Position numbers and translations under genes: made by a program. A stretch of 64,000 bases of DNA, taken from NCBI RefSeq assembly GCF_007290395.2, contig NZ_CP041656.2, positions 6,262,001 through 6,326,000 on the forward strand, in the 5' to 3' direction. Positions 9,041-19,197 of the stretch are shown here, piece by piece (within the stretch, counting starts at the first letter, position 1; every line of letters begins with the position of its first letter). Source of the stretch: Bradyrhizobium cosmicum (GTDB lineage: Bacteria > Pseudomonadota > Alphaproteobacteria > Rhizobiales > Xanthobacteraceae). The notes beneath the pieces are model-generated. The model was not told the DNA's origin and ran no database searches. It was given only the letters and a program-made list of their open reading frames with translations.

Positions 9041-9661
9041 TCACATCGGCGGCGTGATCCCATCTCGCCCGACATTGACCCGGTTCGCTTCCAGCGAGCC
9101 GTCGTCCTTCTTCGCGGCGCCGAAGATGATCAGCTTGGCGCCCGGCTTGATCTCGGATTTGTCGCTGGCGATGAAGGTGACGATGGGTGTATCCGGCGGC
9201 ACCACGACTTTCTTCTCACCATCCTTGTATTTCACCGTGATGTTCTGGCCGTCGGTGCCCTTCACCGTCTGAGCCACCGTGGCGTTGGTCATGGTCGAGT
9301 TGGCACGCGCATCCCAGGGGCGGAAACCTTCGGCCGCGCCGCGCTGGTTTTCGGGGAAGATGTGCACTGCGATCGCCTTCTGCGTGCCGTCGGGCTCGGG
9401 CATGCCGGTGACGCCGATATACGAGCCGTCCTTGATCTCCGACAGCGAGGTCTTCACGACGGCGAAGACGGCGACGTTGTCGGTCATCCTCACCTTCACG
9501 TCAGTGCCCTCGCGGGTCTTGATGGCGAGCGTGTTGCCGTCGACGCTCTCGATGGTACCGCGGATGCGGACCGTCGGCGCCTGTTGCGCCGAGGCAGAGA
9601 CGATCAAAGCGGAAGCGAACGCGGCCACGAGCAGGCGTGGCATCCAGGTTGTTTTCGACAT
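9041..9661 (-). CDS. Secreted protein, 206 aa, paralogue of the next gene
   Basis: Exported protein of unknown function. A signal peptide (residues 1 to about 25, ending SALIVSASA) is followed by RIRGTIESVDGNTLAIKTREG, the start of an OB-like beta-domain seen in DUF5666-type proteins, and GSYIGVTGMPEPDGTQKAIA. The C-terminal half has NITVKYKDGEKKVVVPPDTP and ends NRVNVGRDGITPPM. The protein is about 50 percent alike to the adjacent upstream gene product by eye, with the same ending. The ATG at 9659-9661 follows GGAGGG. The 13-base gap to the paralogue suggests one transcript. Confidence 0.8.
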   Translation of the reverse strand: MSKTTWMPRLLVAAFASALIVSASAQQAPTVRIRGTIESVDGNTLAIKTREGTDVKVRMTDNVAVFAVVKTSLSEIKDGSYIGVTGMPEPDGTQKAIAVHIFPENQRGAAEGFRPWDARANSTMTNATVAQTVKGTDGQNITVKYKDGEKKVVVPPDTPIVTFIASDKSEIKPGAKLIIFGAAKKDDGSLEANRVNVGRDGITPPM

Positions 9662-9674
9662 GCTCTTTCCTCCC

Positions 9675-10301
9675 TCACATCGGCGGCGTCAGGCCGTCGC
9701 GGCCGACGTTGACGCGGTTGGTTTCGAACGAGCCGTCCGGGAGCTGCTTCATGAAGGCGATGACCTTGGCGCCGGCCTTCAGCTCGGACTTGTCGCCGGG
9801 CACGAAGGTCACCACCGGCGTGTTGTCGGCGACGAACACCTTCTTCTCGCCGTCCTTGTATTTCACCAGCAGCGTATGGCCGTCATTGCCGACCACGCTC
9901 TCCGACACCGTGGCATTGGTCATGCTGGAATTCGGCTTGAGGTCGTACGGACGCGAGCCTTCTCCGGTGCCGCGCATGCTCTCCGGAAACACGTGAACCT
10001 CGACGGCGTTGTCGCCGCCATCAGGTCCCGGCACGGTGGTGGCCCCGACGAAGGAGCCGACCTTGATGTCCGCGAGCGAAATCCTGGTGACGCCGGCCAC
10101 GCGCGCGTCGGGTGCAATATGCAGCTTGACGTCCTCGCCGCTGCGCGACTTGACCTGCATGATATCGCCGTTGACGCTCTCGATCGTGCCGCGCACACGC
10201 GTCGGCACCGGTGCCCTTTGAGCGACGGCACAAAGAGTAGAAGCGGCCACCATCGCGACGGCGATCAGCGGACGTGTGAAACTTGCACGGTGGATGGTCA
10301 T
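9675..10301 (-). CDS. Secreted protein, 208 aa, paralogue of the previous gene
   Basis: Exported protein of unknown function, first of a tandem duplicate pair. It has a signal peptide through residue about 28 (..ASTLCAVAQ), then RVRGTIESVNGDIMQVKSRS and VGSFVGATTVPGPDGGDNA, matching the DUF5666-like beta-domain of its neighbour. A shared central stretch NSSMTNATVSESV, a shared KYKDGEKKVFV strand and the shared ending NRVNVGRDGLTPPM show recent duplication. No catalytic motif is visible. Envelope location is inferred from the signal peptide. Confidence 0.8.
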   Translation of the reverse strand: MTIHRASFTRPLIAVAMVAASTLCAVAQRAPVPTRVRGTIESVNGDIMQVKSRSGEDVKLHIAPDARVAGVTRISLADIKVGSFVGATTVPGPDGGDNAVEVHVFPESMRGTGEGSRPYDLKPNSSMTNATVSESVVGNDGHTLLVKYKDGEKKVFVADNTPVVTFVPGDKSELKAGAKVIAFMKQLPDGSFETNRVNVGRDGLTPPM

Positions 10302-10357
10302 GACGGTCTCCGATTGTCCCCACGAATGGTGAACGCCGCGGACCGCTTACTATTCTC

Positions 10358-11197
10358 TCAAGTCTTCGTGAGATCGGCCTCGACCAGCGCGCGCAACTCG
10401 GCCGTGACCTCCGGCCTCCGGCCGAACCACAGCTCGAAGCCGCGGACCGCCTGGTGCAGCAGCATGCCGAGCCCGTCGGCGGTTTTCAGGCCGCGCGCCT
10501 GTGCGGCCGCCAGCAGCGGCGTGACCAGGGGAACGTAAACGAGATCGGCGACGACGGAATCCTGCGGCAGATGGGCCACATCAACATCGAGTGAAGGCTG
10601 GCCGTGCATGCCGAGTGAGGTCGTGTTCACGAGAAGTTTTGCACGCGGCAGGACATCGCTCAGGCCGTCCCAAGTCACCGGACGCACGTTCGGCCCGAAC
10701 TGGTTTGCAAGTGTCTCGGCCCGCGCGATGGTGCGATTGGCGAGATGGATGCGCTTGATCCCGCGCTCGCGCAGGCCGAATACGACGCCACGCGAAGAAC
10801 CACCGGCGCCGAGCACCAGCGCCTCGTCCGCCTTGTCCCAGCCGGGTGCGCTGGCGTCGAGATTGCCGATAAAGCCCTCGACGTCCGTGTTGGTCGAACG
10901 CAGCTCGCCGTCGGCAAACCACAATGTGTTGGCCGCGCCGACCGCCTTGGCGCGCGCATCGGGCGTCGACAGCGCCAGCACCGCTTCCTTGTGGGGGATG
11001 GTGACGTTGGCGCCGACGAAGCCGCGCAGCGGCAGCCGCAGCACGAAGTCGCGGAGATCCTCCGGCGGCACCGCCTCGATGACATAGCCGCCCTCGATTC
11101 CGAGCGTGCGCAGCCAGTAATGATGGATCAGCGGCGAGCGCGAATGCGCAGCCGGCCATCCGATCAAGCAGGCTGCGGGAGCTTTGGGCGCGGTCAT
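10358..11197 (-). CDS. aroE: Shikimate dehydrogenase AroE, 279 aa
   Basis: Reduces 3-dehydroshikimate to shikimate with NADPH. The substrate domain has GWPAAHSRSPLIHHYWL, with the Ser-x-Ser pair that binds shikimate, and the catalytic-lysine motif FVGANVTIPHKEAV. The Rossmann domain has LVLGAGGSSRGVVFGL and the NADP-phosphate NRT motif; NTTSLGM and DGLGMLLHQA complete the active site. The start at 11195-11197 gives MTAPKAPAACLIGWP. The same frame stays open upstream, but those residues are antisense to the DUF1275 gene, so a longer protein is rejected. Confidence 0.95.
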   Translation of the reverse strand: MTAPKAPAACLIGWPAAHSRSPLIHHYWLRTLGIEGGYVIEAVPPEDLRDFVLRLPLRGFVGANVTIPHKEAVLALSTPDARAKAVGAANTLWFADGELRSTNTDVEGFIGNLDASAPGWDKADEALVLGAGGSSRGVVFGLRERGIKRIHLANRTIARAETLANQFGPNVRPVTWDGLSDVLPRAKLLVNTTSLGMHGQPSLDVDVAHLPQDSVVADLVYVPLVTPLLAAAQARGLKTADGLGMLLHQAVRGFELWFGRRPEVTAELRALVEADLTKT

Positions 11198-11250
11198 CTT
11201 CCCTCGGGGCGTTGGTCGAGGGCGATCCATTTCGCGTCCCGCAGACTCTG

Positions 11251-11895
11251 TCAAGCGCGGTGGCGCCGCATCGGCACGGCCACGATTGCGCCCAGCGCCA
11301 GCGCCGCGCCTGCAGCGAACCAGATCGCGGCGAGGTTGATCCAGGCATAGGCAAGCGCGCCGGCTGCCGCGCCGGCAACCAGCGCCACCCACAGGAACAA
11401 ATTCGAGGCCCAGCTCCAGCGCGGCCCCCCGGTGAGGCTCACCGCGAGGAGCTGGCCGACCTTGACCAGCGCGCCGGTGACATAGGTGAGGCCGAGGCCC
11501 GCGCCGCCGTCGATCTGGAACACGGCGTTCTCCAACCCCATCGCGAGCACGATTCCCGCGATCGCGAGATTCGGCAGTCCGTAAGCATGGCAGAGTCCAG
11601 CCCCCGCCAGCAGCACTGCTTCGATGAGAAGCAGCCATGGCTGCCGCTCGGTGCCGCCGCCGAGCACGACGAGGCTTCCGGCCGCCGCTCCGGCGACGAA
11701 CAGCGCGATGAGGCCCAGGGCGCCGGCAGCCTGCCACCACTGGGCCTCCGCGAGGCTGACGCCGAGTCGCGTCGAGTTTCCGCTCATGAAGGAGACGAAC
11801 AGGCCGCCAAGCTGCAGGAAGCCGATGCCGTCGACAAAGCCCGCGAGCAGGCTGAGCGCGCAGGCCAGCGCAACGTTGCGAGTCGAATTGAGCAT
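11251..11895 (-). CDS. DUF1275 (YoaK-like) membrane protein, 214 aa
   Basis: Inner-membrane protein of unknown function with about six to seven hydrophobic helices. The family signature LLAGFVDGIGFLQLGGLFVSFMSGNSTRLG is at residues 15-44, and GLENAVFQIDGGAGLGLTYVTGALVKVG in the second half is equally typical. The ATG at 11893-11895 is preferred; a TTG at 11932-11934 would add 13 residues but lacks a good SD. It lies between aroE and a SulP transporter, all on one strand with small gaps, so an aroE co-transcript is possible. Confidence 0.85.
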   Translation of the reverse strand: MLNSTRNVALACALSLLAGFVDGIGFLQLGGLFVSFMSGNSTRLGVSLAEAQWWQAAGALGLIALFVAGAAAGSLVVLGGGTERQPWLLLIEAVLLAGAGLCHAYGLPNLAIAGIVLAMGLENAVFQIDGGAGLGLTYVTGALVKVGQLLAVSLTGGPRWSWASNLFLWVALVAGAAAGALAYAWINLAAIWFAAGAALALGAIVAVPMRRHRA

Positions 11896-11961
11896 TCCGA
11901 TCCACCACCGCCGTGACGCGGCAGTGTCGGTCAATTCGGCCGGCTTGAGAAGGGAGCGCCG

Positions 11962-13722
11962 CTAATTCGCGGCAGCATCCTCGGCGGCGGGGGCAGTCGT
12001 GCCCGCGGCCTGCTTGATGTCGGCGACGGCGCGCTCGATCGTGGTGCGATAGCGCGCGCGCCGCGGCGTCACGCCATGGGTCAGCAGCGCGCGTCGAACC
12101 GCGGGTGATGCCCCGGTGATGAACAGCTTTATCCCTTGGCGGTGCGCCTTGGCGGCGACGCGGCCGAGCACGTTGGCCGCCGTCGAATCCAGGAAGGGGA
12201 CCGCGGCGAAATCGACCACGAAGGCCTTGCGCCCGTCGGCGACGCCGTCGAGCACGCTGCCGATGGCCGATGCCGCACCGAAGAAGAACGCGCCGGTGAT
12301 GCGGTAGACCAGCACATCGCGATCGACCGCGAGCGCGGGATCGTAAGGAACGCGCGTCCCATTGCCGTCATCGGGACGATCGTCGGCCACCAGCGGGGTG
12401 CGCTCCTCGATCCCGGTCATTTCCGACATGCGGTGAATGAACAGCACCGCGCCGAGCGCGAAGCCGACCAGAATGCCTTCGGTCAGATCACGGAAAACGG
12501 TGAGCAGGAAGGTCGCCAGCAGCACGACGGCATCGCCCCAGGAGGATCGCAGCAGCGTGGCGAATTCGTGCTTCTCCGCCATGGTCCAGGCCACCACGAC
12601 CAGCACGGAGGCGAGCGCGGCCAGCGGAATGTAGCTCGCCAGCGGCGCCGCGATCAGCATGAACAGCAGCAGGAAGACCGAATGCAGCATGCCCGCAAGC
12701 GGGCCGCGCGCGCCGGCGCGGATGTTGGTGGCGGTCCGCGCGATCAGGCCGGTGACACAAATGCCGCCGAACAGCGCCGAGCCGATATTGGCGGCGCCCT
12801 GCGCCACCAATTCGCAATTGGAGCGGTGACGGCGCCCGGTCATGCCGTCGGCCACCACGGCGGACAACAGCGATTCAATCGCGGCCAGCAGCGCGAACGC
12901 AATCGCATCCGGCAGCACCGCCGTCGCCTTCGCAAGCGAGAATGCCGGCAAGGCCGGCGACGGCAATTCGCGCGGAATGCCGCCGAAGCGCGAGCCGATG
13001 GTCTCGACCGGCAGCGACAGCACGCTACAGGCGATCGCCGCGAGCACCACCGCGATCAGGATGCCCGGCCAGGACGGCCGCCAGCGCCGCAGGCCGGCAA
13101 TGATGGCGATGCTGACGATCGCAACGGCCACGGCGGACGGATTGATGGTGGGCAGGCCCCCGGCCAGCGCGACGAGTTTCGGAACGAACTCGCTTGGCTC
13201 TTTCCCCGCGAGCGTGATTCCGCCGAGATCGCGAAGCTGGCTGGCGAAGATGATCACGGCGATGCCGGCGGTGAAGCCGACCGTTACCGGATAGGGAATG
13301 AACTTGATATAGGTGCCGATCCGCAGGAAGCCGGCGGCAACCAGAAGAAGTCCCGCCATCAGGGTGGCGAGGATCACGCCGTCGACACCGTGACGGTCGG
13401 CGGTCGCCGCGACCAGCACGATGAAGGCGCCGGCGGGGCCGCCGATCTGGAACCGGCTACCGCCGAGCAGCGATGCGATGAAGCCGCCGACGACGGCGGT
13501 GTAGAGACCCCGGTCCGGCGTCACGCCCGAGGCGATCGCGATCGCCATCGACAGTGGCAGCGCGACGATCGCGACCGTGAGGCCCGCGAACACATCGGCG
13601 CGGAGATCGGCAAGGCCATAGCCCTCGCGCCATACGGTCACGAGCTTTGGCAGATAGAGTTCGGTAAAGGTCGGCCGACGAAGCTGGTGCAGCTTGCCTG
13701 CGTGTTCGCCCGTGATGCTCAT
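11962..13722 (-). CDS. SulP family anion transporter with STAS domain, 586 aa
   Basis: Inner-membrane transporter of the SLC26/SulP family, probably for sulfate, bicarbonate or another small anion. The N-terminal domain begins with DLRADVFAGLTVAIVALPLSMA, followed by many membrane helices including SRFQIGGPAGAFIVLVA and IPYPVTVGFTAGIAVIIF. The C-terminal STAS domain has the regulatory FVVDFAAVPFLDSTAANVLG motif. The ATG at 13720-13722 is preferred over a TTG nine codons upstream. An XRE regulator lies just upstream on the same strand. Which anion is carried cannot be read from sequence. Confidence 0.9.
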   Translation of the reverse strand: MSITGEHAGKLHQLRRPTFTELYLPKLVTVWREGYGLADLRADVFAGLTVAIVALPLSMAIAIASGVTPDRGLYTAVVGGFIASLLGGSRFQIGGPAGAFIVLVAATADRHGVDGVILATLMAGLLLVAAGFLRIGTYIKFIPYPVTVGFTAGIAVIIFASQLRDLGGITLAGKEPSEFVPKLVALAGGLPTINPSAVAVAIVSIAIIAGLRRWRPSWPGILIAVVLAAIACSVLSLPVETIGSRFGGIPRELPSPALPAFSLAKATAVLPDAIAFALLAAIESLLSAVVADGMTGRRHRSNCELVAQGAANIGSALFGGICVTGLIARTATNIRAGARGPLAGMLHSVFLLLFMLIAAPLASYIPLAALASVLVVVAWTMAEKHEFATLLRSSWGDAVVLLATFLLTVFRDLTEGILVGFALGAVLFIHRMSEMTGIEERTPLVADDRPDDGNGTRVPYDPALAVDRDVLVYRITGAFFFGAASAIGSVLDGVADGRKAFVVDFAAVPFLDSTAANVLGRVAAKAHRQGIKLFITGASPAVRRALLTHGVTPRRARYRTTIERAVADIKQAAGTTAPAAEDAAAN

Positions 13723-13832
13723 TTCAGCAAATTGCTCCGCTGCCCACAATGCTCCGATGCATCGTGCGGCCGCGTGCTTCGGCGCGCCCGGTGCGTTAGT
13801 CCAATTGGCTCCCGAGCATGATCATCGCGGGA

Positions 13833-14105
13833 TCACGCCCCCACCCGGCGTGGCGGCCCCGGCTCTTTCAGCCGAACGCCGCGTCCGCCGCCTTCGCTAC
13901 GGGCCTGTTCGCCGATCAGCTCGACGCCCGCCCGCTCGAACGCATCGACCACCCTCATCAAGGTCTCGACCACGCCACGAACGTTGCCGGTGCTCGCCTC
14001 CATCCGCTGGATGGTCGGCAGCGACACGCCTGCGAGTTCTGCCAAGGTCTTCTGGTCGATGCCGAGCAGCGCGCGGGCTGCCCGCATCTGGAATGACGTG
14101 ATCAC
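13833..14105 (-). CDS. XRE-type helix-turn-helix regulator, 90 aa
   Basis: Small DNA-binding protein of the Cro/cI class. The HTH region is MRAARALLGIDQKTLAELAGVSLPTIQRMEAS, the usual five-helix core, with a C-terminal helix ETLMRVVDAFERAGVELIG. The start is GTG at 14103-14105, chosen because GAGG sits six bases upstream; the TTG six codons earlier lies inside an inverted repeat and lacks an SD. Two perfect inverted repeats just upstream suggest self-regulation. The next gene on the strand encodes the SulP transporter, a possible target. No toxin-like partner is adjacent. Confidence 0.85.
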   Translation of the reverse strand: MITSFQMRAARALLGIDQKTLAELAGVSLPTIQRMEASTGNVRGVVETLMRVVDAFERAGVELIGEQARSEGGGRGVRLKEPGPPRRVGA

Positions 14106-14117
14106 CTTGGCCTCACG

Positions 14118-14138
14118 TATCAAATCTTATAATTGATA
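14118..14138. promoter_or_regulatory. Inverted repeat TATCAA-N9-TTGATA, putative operator
   Basis: A perfect 6-bp inverted repeat centred 23 bases before the XRE gene start and enclosing TTATAAG (minus strand), a plausible -10 element. A dimeric HTH repressor bound here would block its own promoter. Inference from position and symmetry. Confidence 0.5.
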
Positions 14139-14152
14139 TCTGACGCATGTAC

Positions 14153-14173
14153 AATGATGTAAAATACATCATT
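14153..14173. promoter_or_regulatory. Inverted repeat AATGATGTA-N3-TACATCATT, putative operator
   Basis: A 9-bp perfect inverted repeat with 3-base spacer, centred 58 bases upstream of the XRE start. It is AT-rich in otherwise GC-rich DNA and is unlike the palindromic repeats nearby. A likely upstream binding site of the XRE protein or another dimeric regulator. Confidence 0.5.
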
Positions 14174-14198
14174 TCGAGCCAAACGCAAGTGTCTCCCC

Positions 14199-14283
14199 GT
14201 CATTGCGAGCGCAGCGAAGCAATCCAGAATCCCTCCGCGGAAACAGTCTGGATTGCTTCGTCGCTTCGCTCCTTGCAATGACG
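14199..14283. repeat. CATTGCGAGC palindromic repeat, copy 1
   Basis: It begins GTCATTGCGAGCGCAGCGAA and ends with the inverted form (CGCTTCGCTCC..GCAATGACG), with TCCAGA and TCTGGA inner arms. The same class occurs at 17227, 28641 and 58075. Confidence 0.88.
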
Positions 14284-14332
14284 GTGGGGAGGAGACTGCG
14301 TGAGTTCAACTTCCATCGTGCTCGCGGCGACA

Positions 14333-14376
14333 GCCCCTCACCCGACCCTCACCCCGCGAGAGCGGGGCGAGGGAGT
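14333..14376. repeat. Palindromic repeat, CCCTCACC..GGGGCGAGGG class
   Basis: CCTCACCCCGCGAGAGCGGGGCGAGG forms an imperfect hairpin with CCCCGC/GCGGGG core. It is one arm of the element found more fully at 29796, 52377 and 62139. Confidence 0.6.
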
Positions 14377-14401
14377 GAGAGAGCTTTGCGTCCCTACCAG
14401 C

Positions 14402-16450
14402 TCACGCCGCGTGCTGATGCGCGGCGATGATCTGGTCGGCGGCGCGGCCCGTGACCTCGGCCATGTGGTCGAACTGGCGGGTGAAGCTGCCGGCGCCGGC
14501 GGTGGCCGAACGCAGCTCGACGATCAGCTCGCCGATCTCCGCCTCCGGCATCATGGCGCGCACGCAGTCCCAGCCGCTCCAGCCATCGCGGGTGTCGAAG
14601 CCGAGGATCTGTCCGCGCCGCGCCGACAGGATCGCGTTGATCCTGGCGGTAGCGTCGGTCGGGCAGACGATCTCGACGACGTGGATCGGCTCCAGCAGTA
14701 CCGGCTGGCACAGCGGCAGGCCCTCGTTCAATCCGATCCGCGCCGCCGTGCGGAAAGCGAGGTCGGAGGAATCGACGCTGTGATAGGAGCCGTCGGTCAG
14801 CGTCACCTGCACGTCGGTGACGGGGAAGCCGAGCGGACCGCGCATCAATCCGTCGACGACGCCCTCCTCCACCGCGCCGATGTAATTGCGCGGCACCGCG
14901 CCGCCGACCACCTTCTCGGTGAACTTGAAGCCGTCGCCGCGCGGCATCGGCCTGATGTCGAGCACGACGTCGCCGAACTGGCCGTGGCCGCCGGACTGCT
15001 TCTTGTGGCGGCCGCGCTGGGTGATCGGCTTGCGGATGGTCTCCTGATAGCCGATCGCGGGCGGATGCGAGGTGAGCTTGATACCGAAGCGGTCGCGGAG
15101 CCGTTCGCTCGCAACGCGCAGGTGCATTTCGCCCTGCCCCCACAGCACGGTGTCGTGTGTCTGGGCGTTCTGCACGACGACGAGCGAGGGATCCTCCTCG
15201 TGCAGCCGCGCCAACGCCTGGCCGAGCTTGACGTCGTCCTTGCGGTCGGTGGCGGCGATCGAGATCGCCAGCACCGGCGGCGTCGGCTCCGCGGCGGCCA
15301 GCGCGTCCGGCGGGGTCTTGCCGGTCGAGACCGTGTCGCCGGTCTTGACGGGATCGAGCTTTGCGAGCGCCACCGTATCGCCGGCCTCCGCCGCGGCACG
15401 CTTGGTGTCGTAGGCGCCGTTGACCGCGAGGATGCCGGAGATGCGGCTGAGCCCGCCTGAGGATGATTGCAGCGTGGCGCCGTCGTCGAGATGGCCGGCG
15501 AGCAGCCGCGTCAGCGACAGCTTGCCGCCATGCTGCGAATGCAGCGTCTTGAAGACGAAGCCGAGCGCGTCCTTGCCGGCGGGCACACCGAGACGCTTCG
15601 CGGTCTCCTCGACGCCAGGCGCCTCGTGGCGCAGCGCCTTCATCAGGCGCAGCACGCCGTTTTCGCGTGCGGCGGCGCCCAGCAGCACGGGACAGATCTG
15701 CCCCTCGCGCAATTCGCGGGCGAGGTCGTCGAACACGGCATCGCGCGGCGGCTGGATGTCCTCGAGCAGCTGCTCCATCAGCGCGTCGTCGTGATCGGCC
15801 AGCTTCTCCAGCATCGAGAAGCGGGCCTCCTTCTCGCGATCGAGATCGCCGCCTTCGAGCGCGACCACTTCGGAGGCCTTGTGCTCGCGATAGATAAAGG
15901 CGCGCTCCAGCGCGAGATCGACGAAGCCCTCGATCAGCTCGTCCTTCCAGATCGGGATCTGGCGCAGCACGAGCGGCACGCGCGAGGCGGGCTGAAGCGT
16001 TGCGAGCGTCTCGCGAATGCGCTTGTTGGCGCGGTCGATCTTGTTGAGAAACAGGAAACGCGGGATCTTCAGTTCCTCCAGCTCACGCAGGATGATCTGA
16101 AGCTGCGGCAGCTTCTTCTCGTCCGCCTCGCAGACCACGATGGCGGCGTCGACCGCGGGCAGCGCGGCGCGCATGTCGTGGGCGAATTCGACGGAACCGG
16201 GACAATCGAGGAAGGTGTAGCTGTCGCCCATGAAACTCGTGGTGGCGGCAGTGAGGCCGACGGTCATCTTGTGATGACGGGCCTCGGGCGTTGCGTCGCC
16301 GACGGAGGTTCCGGCGTCCACGCTGCCGGCGCGGGGGATTGCGCCCGTTCGCGCCAGGATCGCTTCGAGAAGTGTGGTTTTACCGCTTTGGAAGGGGCCC
16401 ACCAGCGCGATGCACCGTGGACCTCGGGGACTTCTGACGTCTTGTCCCAT
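14402..16450 (-). CDS. EF-G-like translational GTPase paralogue, 682 aa
   Basis: A five-domain EF-G paralogue of unsettled role. The G-domain has a P-loop VGPFQSGKTT (residues 17-26), switch-II DCPGS (82-86) and NKID (136-139). Domain IV/V segments GGHGQFGDVVLDIRPMPRGDG and ILSARRGQILGFDTRDGW follow. Two oddities appear against canonical EF-G: the switch-II motif is DCPGS instead of DxPGH, so the catalytic histidine is Ser, and the switch-I RGITI stretch reads KMTVG. The start at 16448-16450 follows GGAGGC. No ribosomal protein or tufA neighbour exists, so it is not the housekeeping fusA. Confidence 0.9.
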   Translation of the reverse strand: MGQDVRSPRGPRCIALVGPFQSGKTTLLEAILARTGAIPRAGSVDAGTSVGDATPEARHHKMTVGLTAATTSFMGDSYTFLDCPGSVEFAHDMRAALPAVDAAIVVCEADEKKLPQLQIILRELEELKIPRFLFLNKIDRANKRIRETLATLQPASRVPLVLRQIPIWKDELIEGFVDLALERAFIYREHKASEVVALEGGDLDREKEARFSMLEKLADHDDALMEQLLEDIQPPRDAVFDDLARELREGQICPVLLGAAARENGVLRLMKALRHEAPGVEETAKRLGVPAGKDALGFVFKTLHSQHGGKLSLTRLLAGHLDDGATLQSSSGGLSRISGILAVNGAYDTKRAAAEAGDTVALAKLDPVKTGDTVSTGKTPPDALAAAEPTPPVLAISIAATDRKDDVKLGQALARLHEEDPSLVVVQNAQTHDTVLWGQGEMHLRVASERLRDRFGIKLTSHPPAIGYQETIRKPITQRGRHKKQSGGHGQFGDVVLDIRPMPRGDGFKFTEKVVGGAVPRNYIGAVEEGVVDGLMRGPLGFPVTDVQVTLTDGSYHSVDSSDLAFRTAARIGLNEGLPLCQPVLLEPIHVVEIVCPTDATARINAILSARRGQILGFDTRDGWSGWDCVRAMMPEAEIGELIVELRSATAGAGSFTRQFDHMAEVTGRAADQIIAAHQHAA

Positions 16451-16597
16451 TTCGCCGCCTCCTTGGTGTGGAGCTCGGCCCATGATTGGGTCGGCAAACG
16501 CAGATGCTCTGCCCGTCCCCAAGATTTGGCAAGCGTCAAAAATCGCTGCGGTGCGTCGTCAGTTGTTTGCTAGCACTATCGCGCGGGCGCGGGTCTC

Positions 16598-16618
16598 ACC
16601 TCTCCCTTCGGGAGAGGT
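16598..16618. repeat. Single hairpin ACCTCTCCC-TTC-GGGAGAGGT
   Basis: A 9-bp perfect stem closed by a stable CTTCGG-type loop, between the DUF992 and EF-G-like genes. It is probably a solo arm of the CCTCTCCC repeat class and could also terminate or stabilise transcripts. Confidence 0.6.
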
Positions 16619-16644
16619 GAAGCAACACCTCCGCTGGCGCGCGC

Positions 16645-17127
16645 TTAACGGCCCGGACGGAGTTCCAGGCTTTCGAGGCCGGCAGCGACGTTGAGGCCGA
16701 CCTGGCCTTGCAGGCTGAGCGGCTGGAGCGAGATCGAATTGTTGGAGCCGCCGACCAGCACGTTGCCGCCGCCGCCCACGCCTACCGAGGCGCTGCCTTG
16801 CGCGCCGGCGTAGTTGCCGGCGAGGTCGCCGGGGCCGAGCCGGTCGACCGGCGCGAACACGCCCCAGGCCAGCGCCGTCTCCTGGGTAATGCCGATGTCG
16901 AGACCGACCTTACGAATGGTTGCGACGTAGCGGTCCTCGGGCAGGCCGTCAGCGCGCAGCACGCAGCCGAGATGGGTCACGGAGCCCACGATGAAGCCGA
17001 CGCTGGCGCCGCCGCGGCATTCGAGCACACCGACCCGCACCATTCGCTGCTGCTGTGCGCCGCTGCCGGCGACAGAGGCAACGAGGCTGGCTGCGACGAG
17101 CCCGGCGAGGATGAACGAACGGCGCAT
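16645..17127 (-). CDS. DUF992 exported protein, 160 aa
   Basis: A rhizobial exported protein of unknown function. The signal peptide spans residues 1 to about 25 (MRRSFILAGLVAASLVASVA). The mature DUF992 domain reads VRVGVLECRGGASVGFIVGS, then VTHLGCVLRADGLPEDRYVATIRKVGLDIG. Two Cys (in LEC and LGC) could pair. The Gly-rich NYAGAQGSASVGVGGGGNVL and final QVGLNVAAGLESLEL are typical. The ATG at 17125-17127 follows GGAG. The frame extends 58 codons upstream, but that is translated palindromic repeat, not gene. Confidence 0.88.
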   Translation of the reverse strand: MRRSFILAGLVAASLVASVAGSGAQQQRMVRVGVLECRGGASVGFIVGSVTHLGCVLRADGLPEDRYVATIRKVGLDIGITQETALAWGVFAPVDRLGPGDLAGNYAGAQGSASVGVGGGGNVLVGGSNNSISLQPLSLQGQVGLNVAAGLESLELRPGR

Positions 17128-17226
17128 GAATATCTCCGGCGATGAATGTGATGCGAGCAGAGAGAGCGCCCCACCCGCGTTGCGCGATGGTCTATGCCAC
17201 AAGAGTGATGACGGTGCCAGATCCTC

Positions 17227-17306
17227 CGTCATTGCGAGCGCAGCGAAGCAATCCAGAGTCTTTCCGCGGAGAGATTCTGGATTGCTTCGCTGCGCTCGCA
17301 ATGACG
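17227..17306. repeat. CATTGCGAGC palindromic repeat, copy 2
   Basis: GTCATTGCGAGCGCAGCGAA and its inverted end CGCTGCGCTCGCAATGACG enclose AATCCAGAG/ATTCTGGATT. It lies between the DUF992 gene start and the aspartate aminotransferase terminator. Confidence 0.88.
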
Positions 17307-17351
17307 GGGATAGAGCGGTGCGCCTCTTGCCGTGAGTAGATCTTCACCTGC

Positions 17352-17387
17352 AAAAACAAAAAAGGCCCGCTCGAAGCGGGCCCTTTC
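17352..17387 (-). terminator. Intrinsic terminator of aspartate aminotransferase gene
   Basis: An 8-bp stem GGCCCGCT/AGCGGGCC (17364-17371 and 17375-17382) with 3-base loop. On the minus strand it is followed by TTTTTTGTTTTT. It lies 20 bases past the stop. The strongest terminator in the window. Confidence 0.95.
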
Positions 17388-17406
17388 GGAGTCTATCGCT
17401 ACAAGC

Positions 17407-19197
<1,791 letters not shown>

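Noticed and set aside
10358..11908. Fused 516-codon frame through aroE and upstream
   Set aside because: Residues before the AroE start are antisense or out-of-frame to the DUF1275 gene and have no fold.
13833..14105. XRE protein as antitoxin of a toxin-antitoxin pair
   Set aside because: No small toxin frame lies within 300 bases on either side. Neighbours are a transporter and a repeat region.
16645..17301. N-terminal extension of the DUF992 protein by 58 residues
   Set aside because: The added part is translated palindromic repeat and a signal peptide sits at the internal ATG with a good SD.
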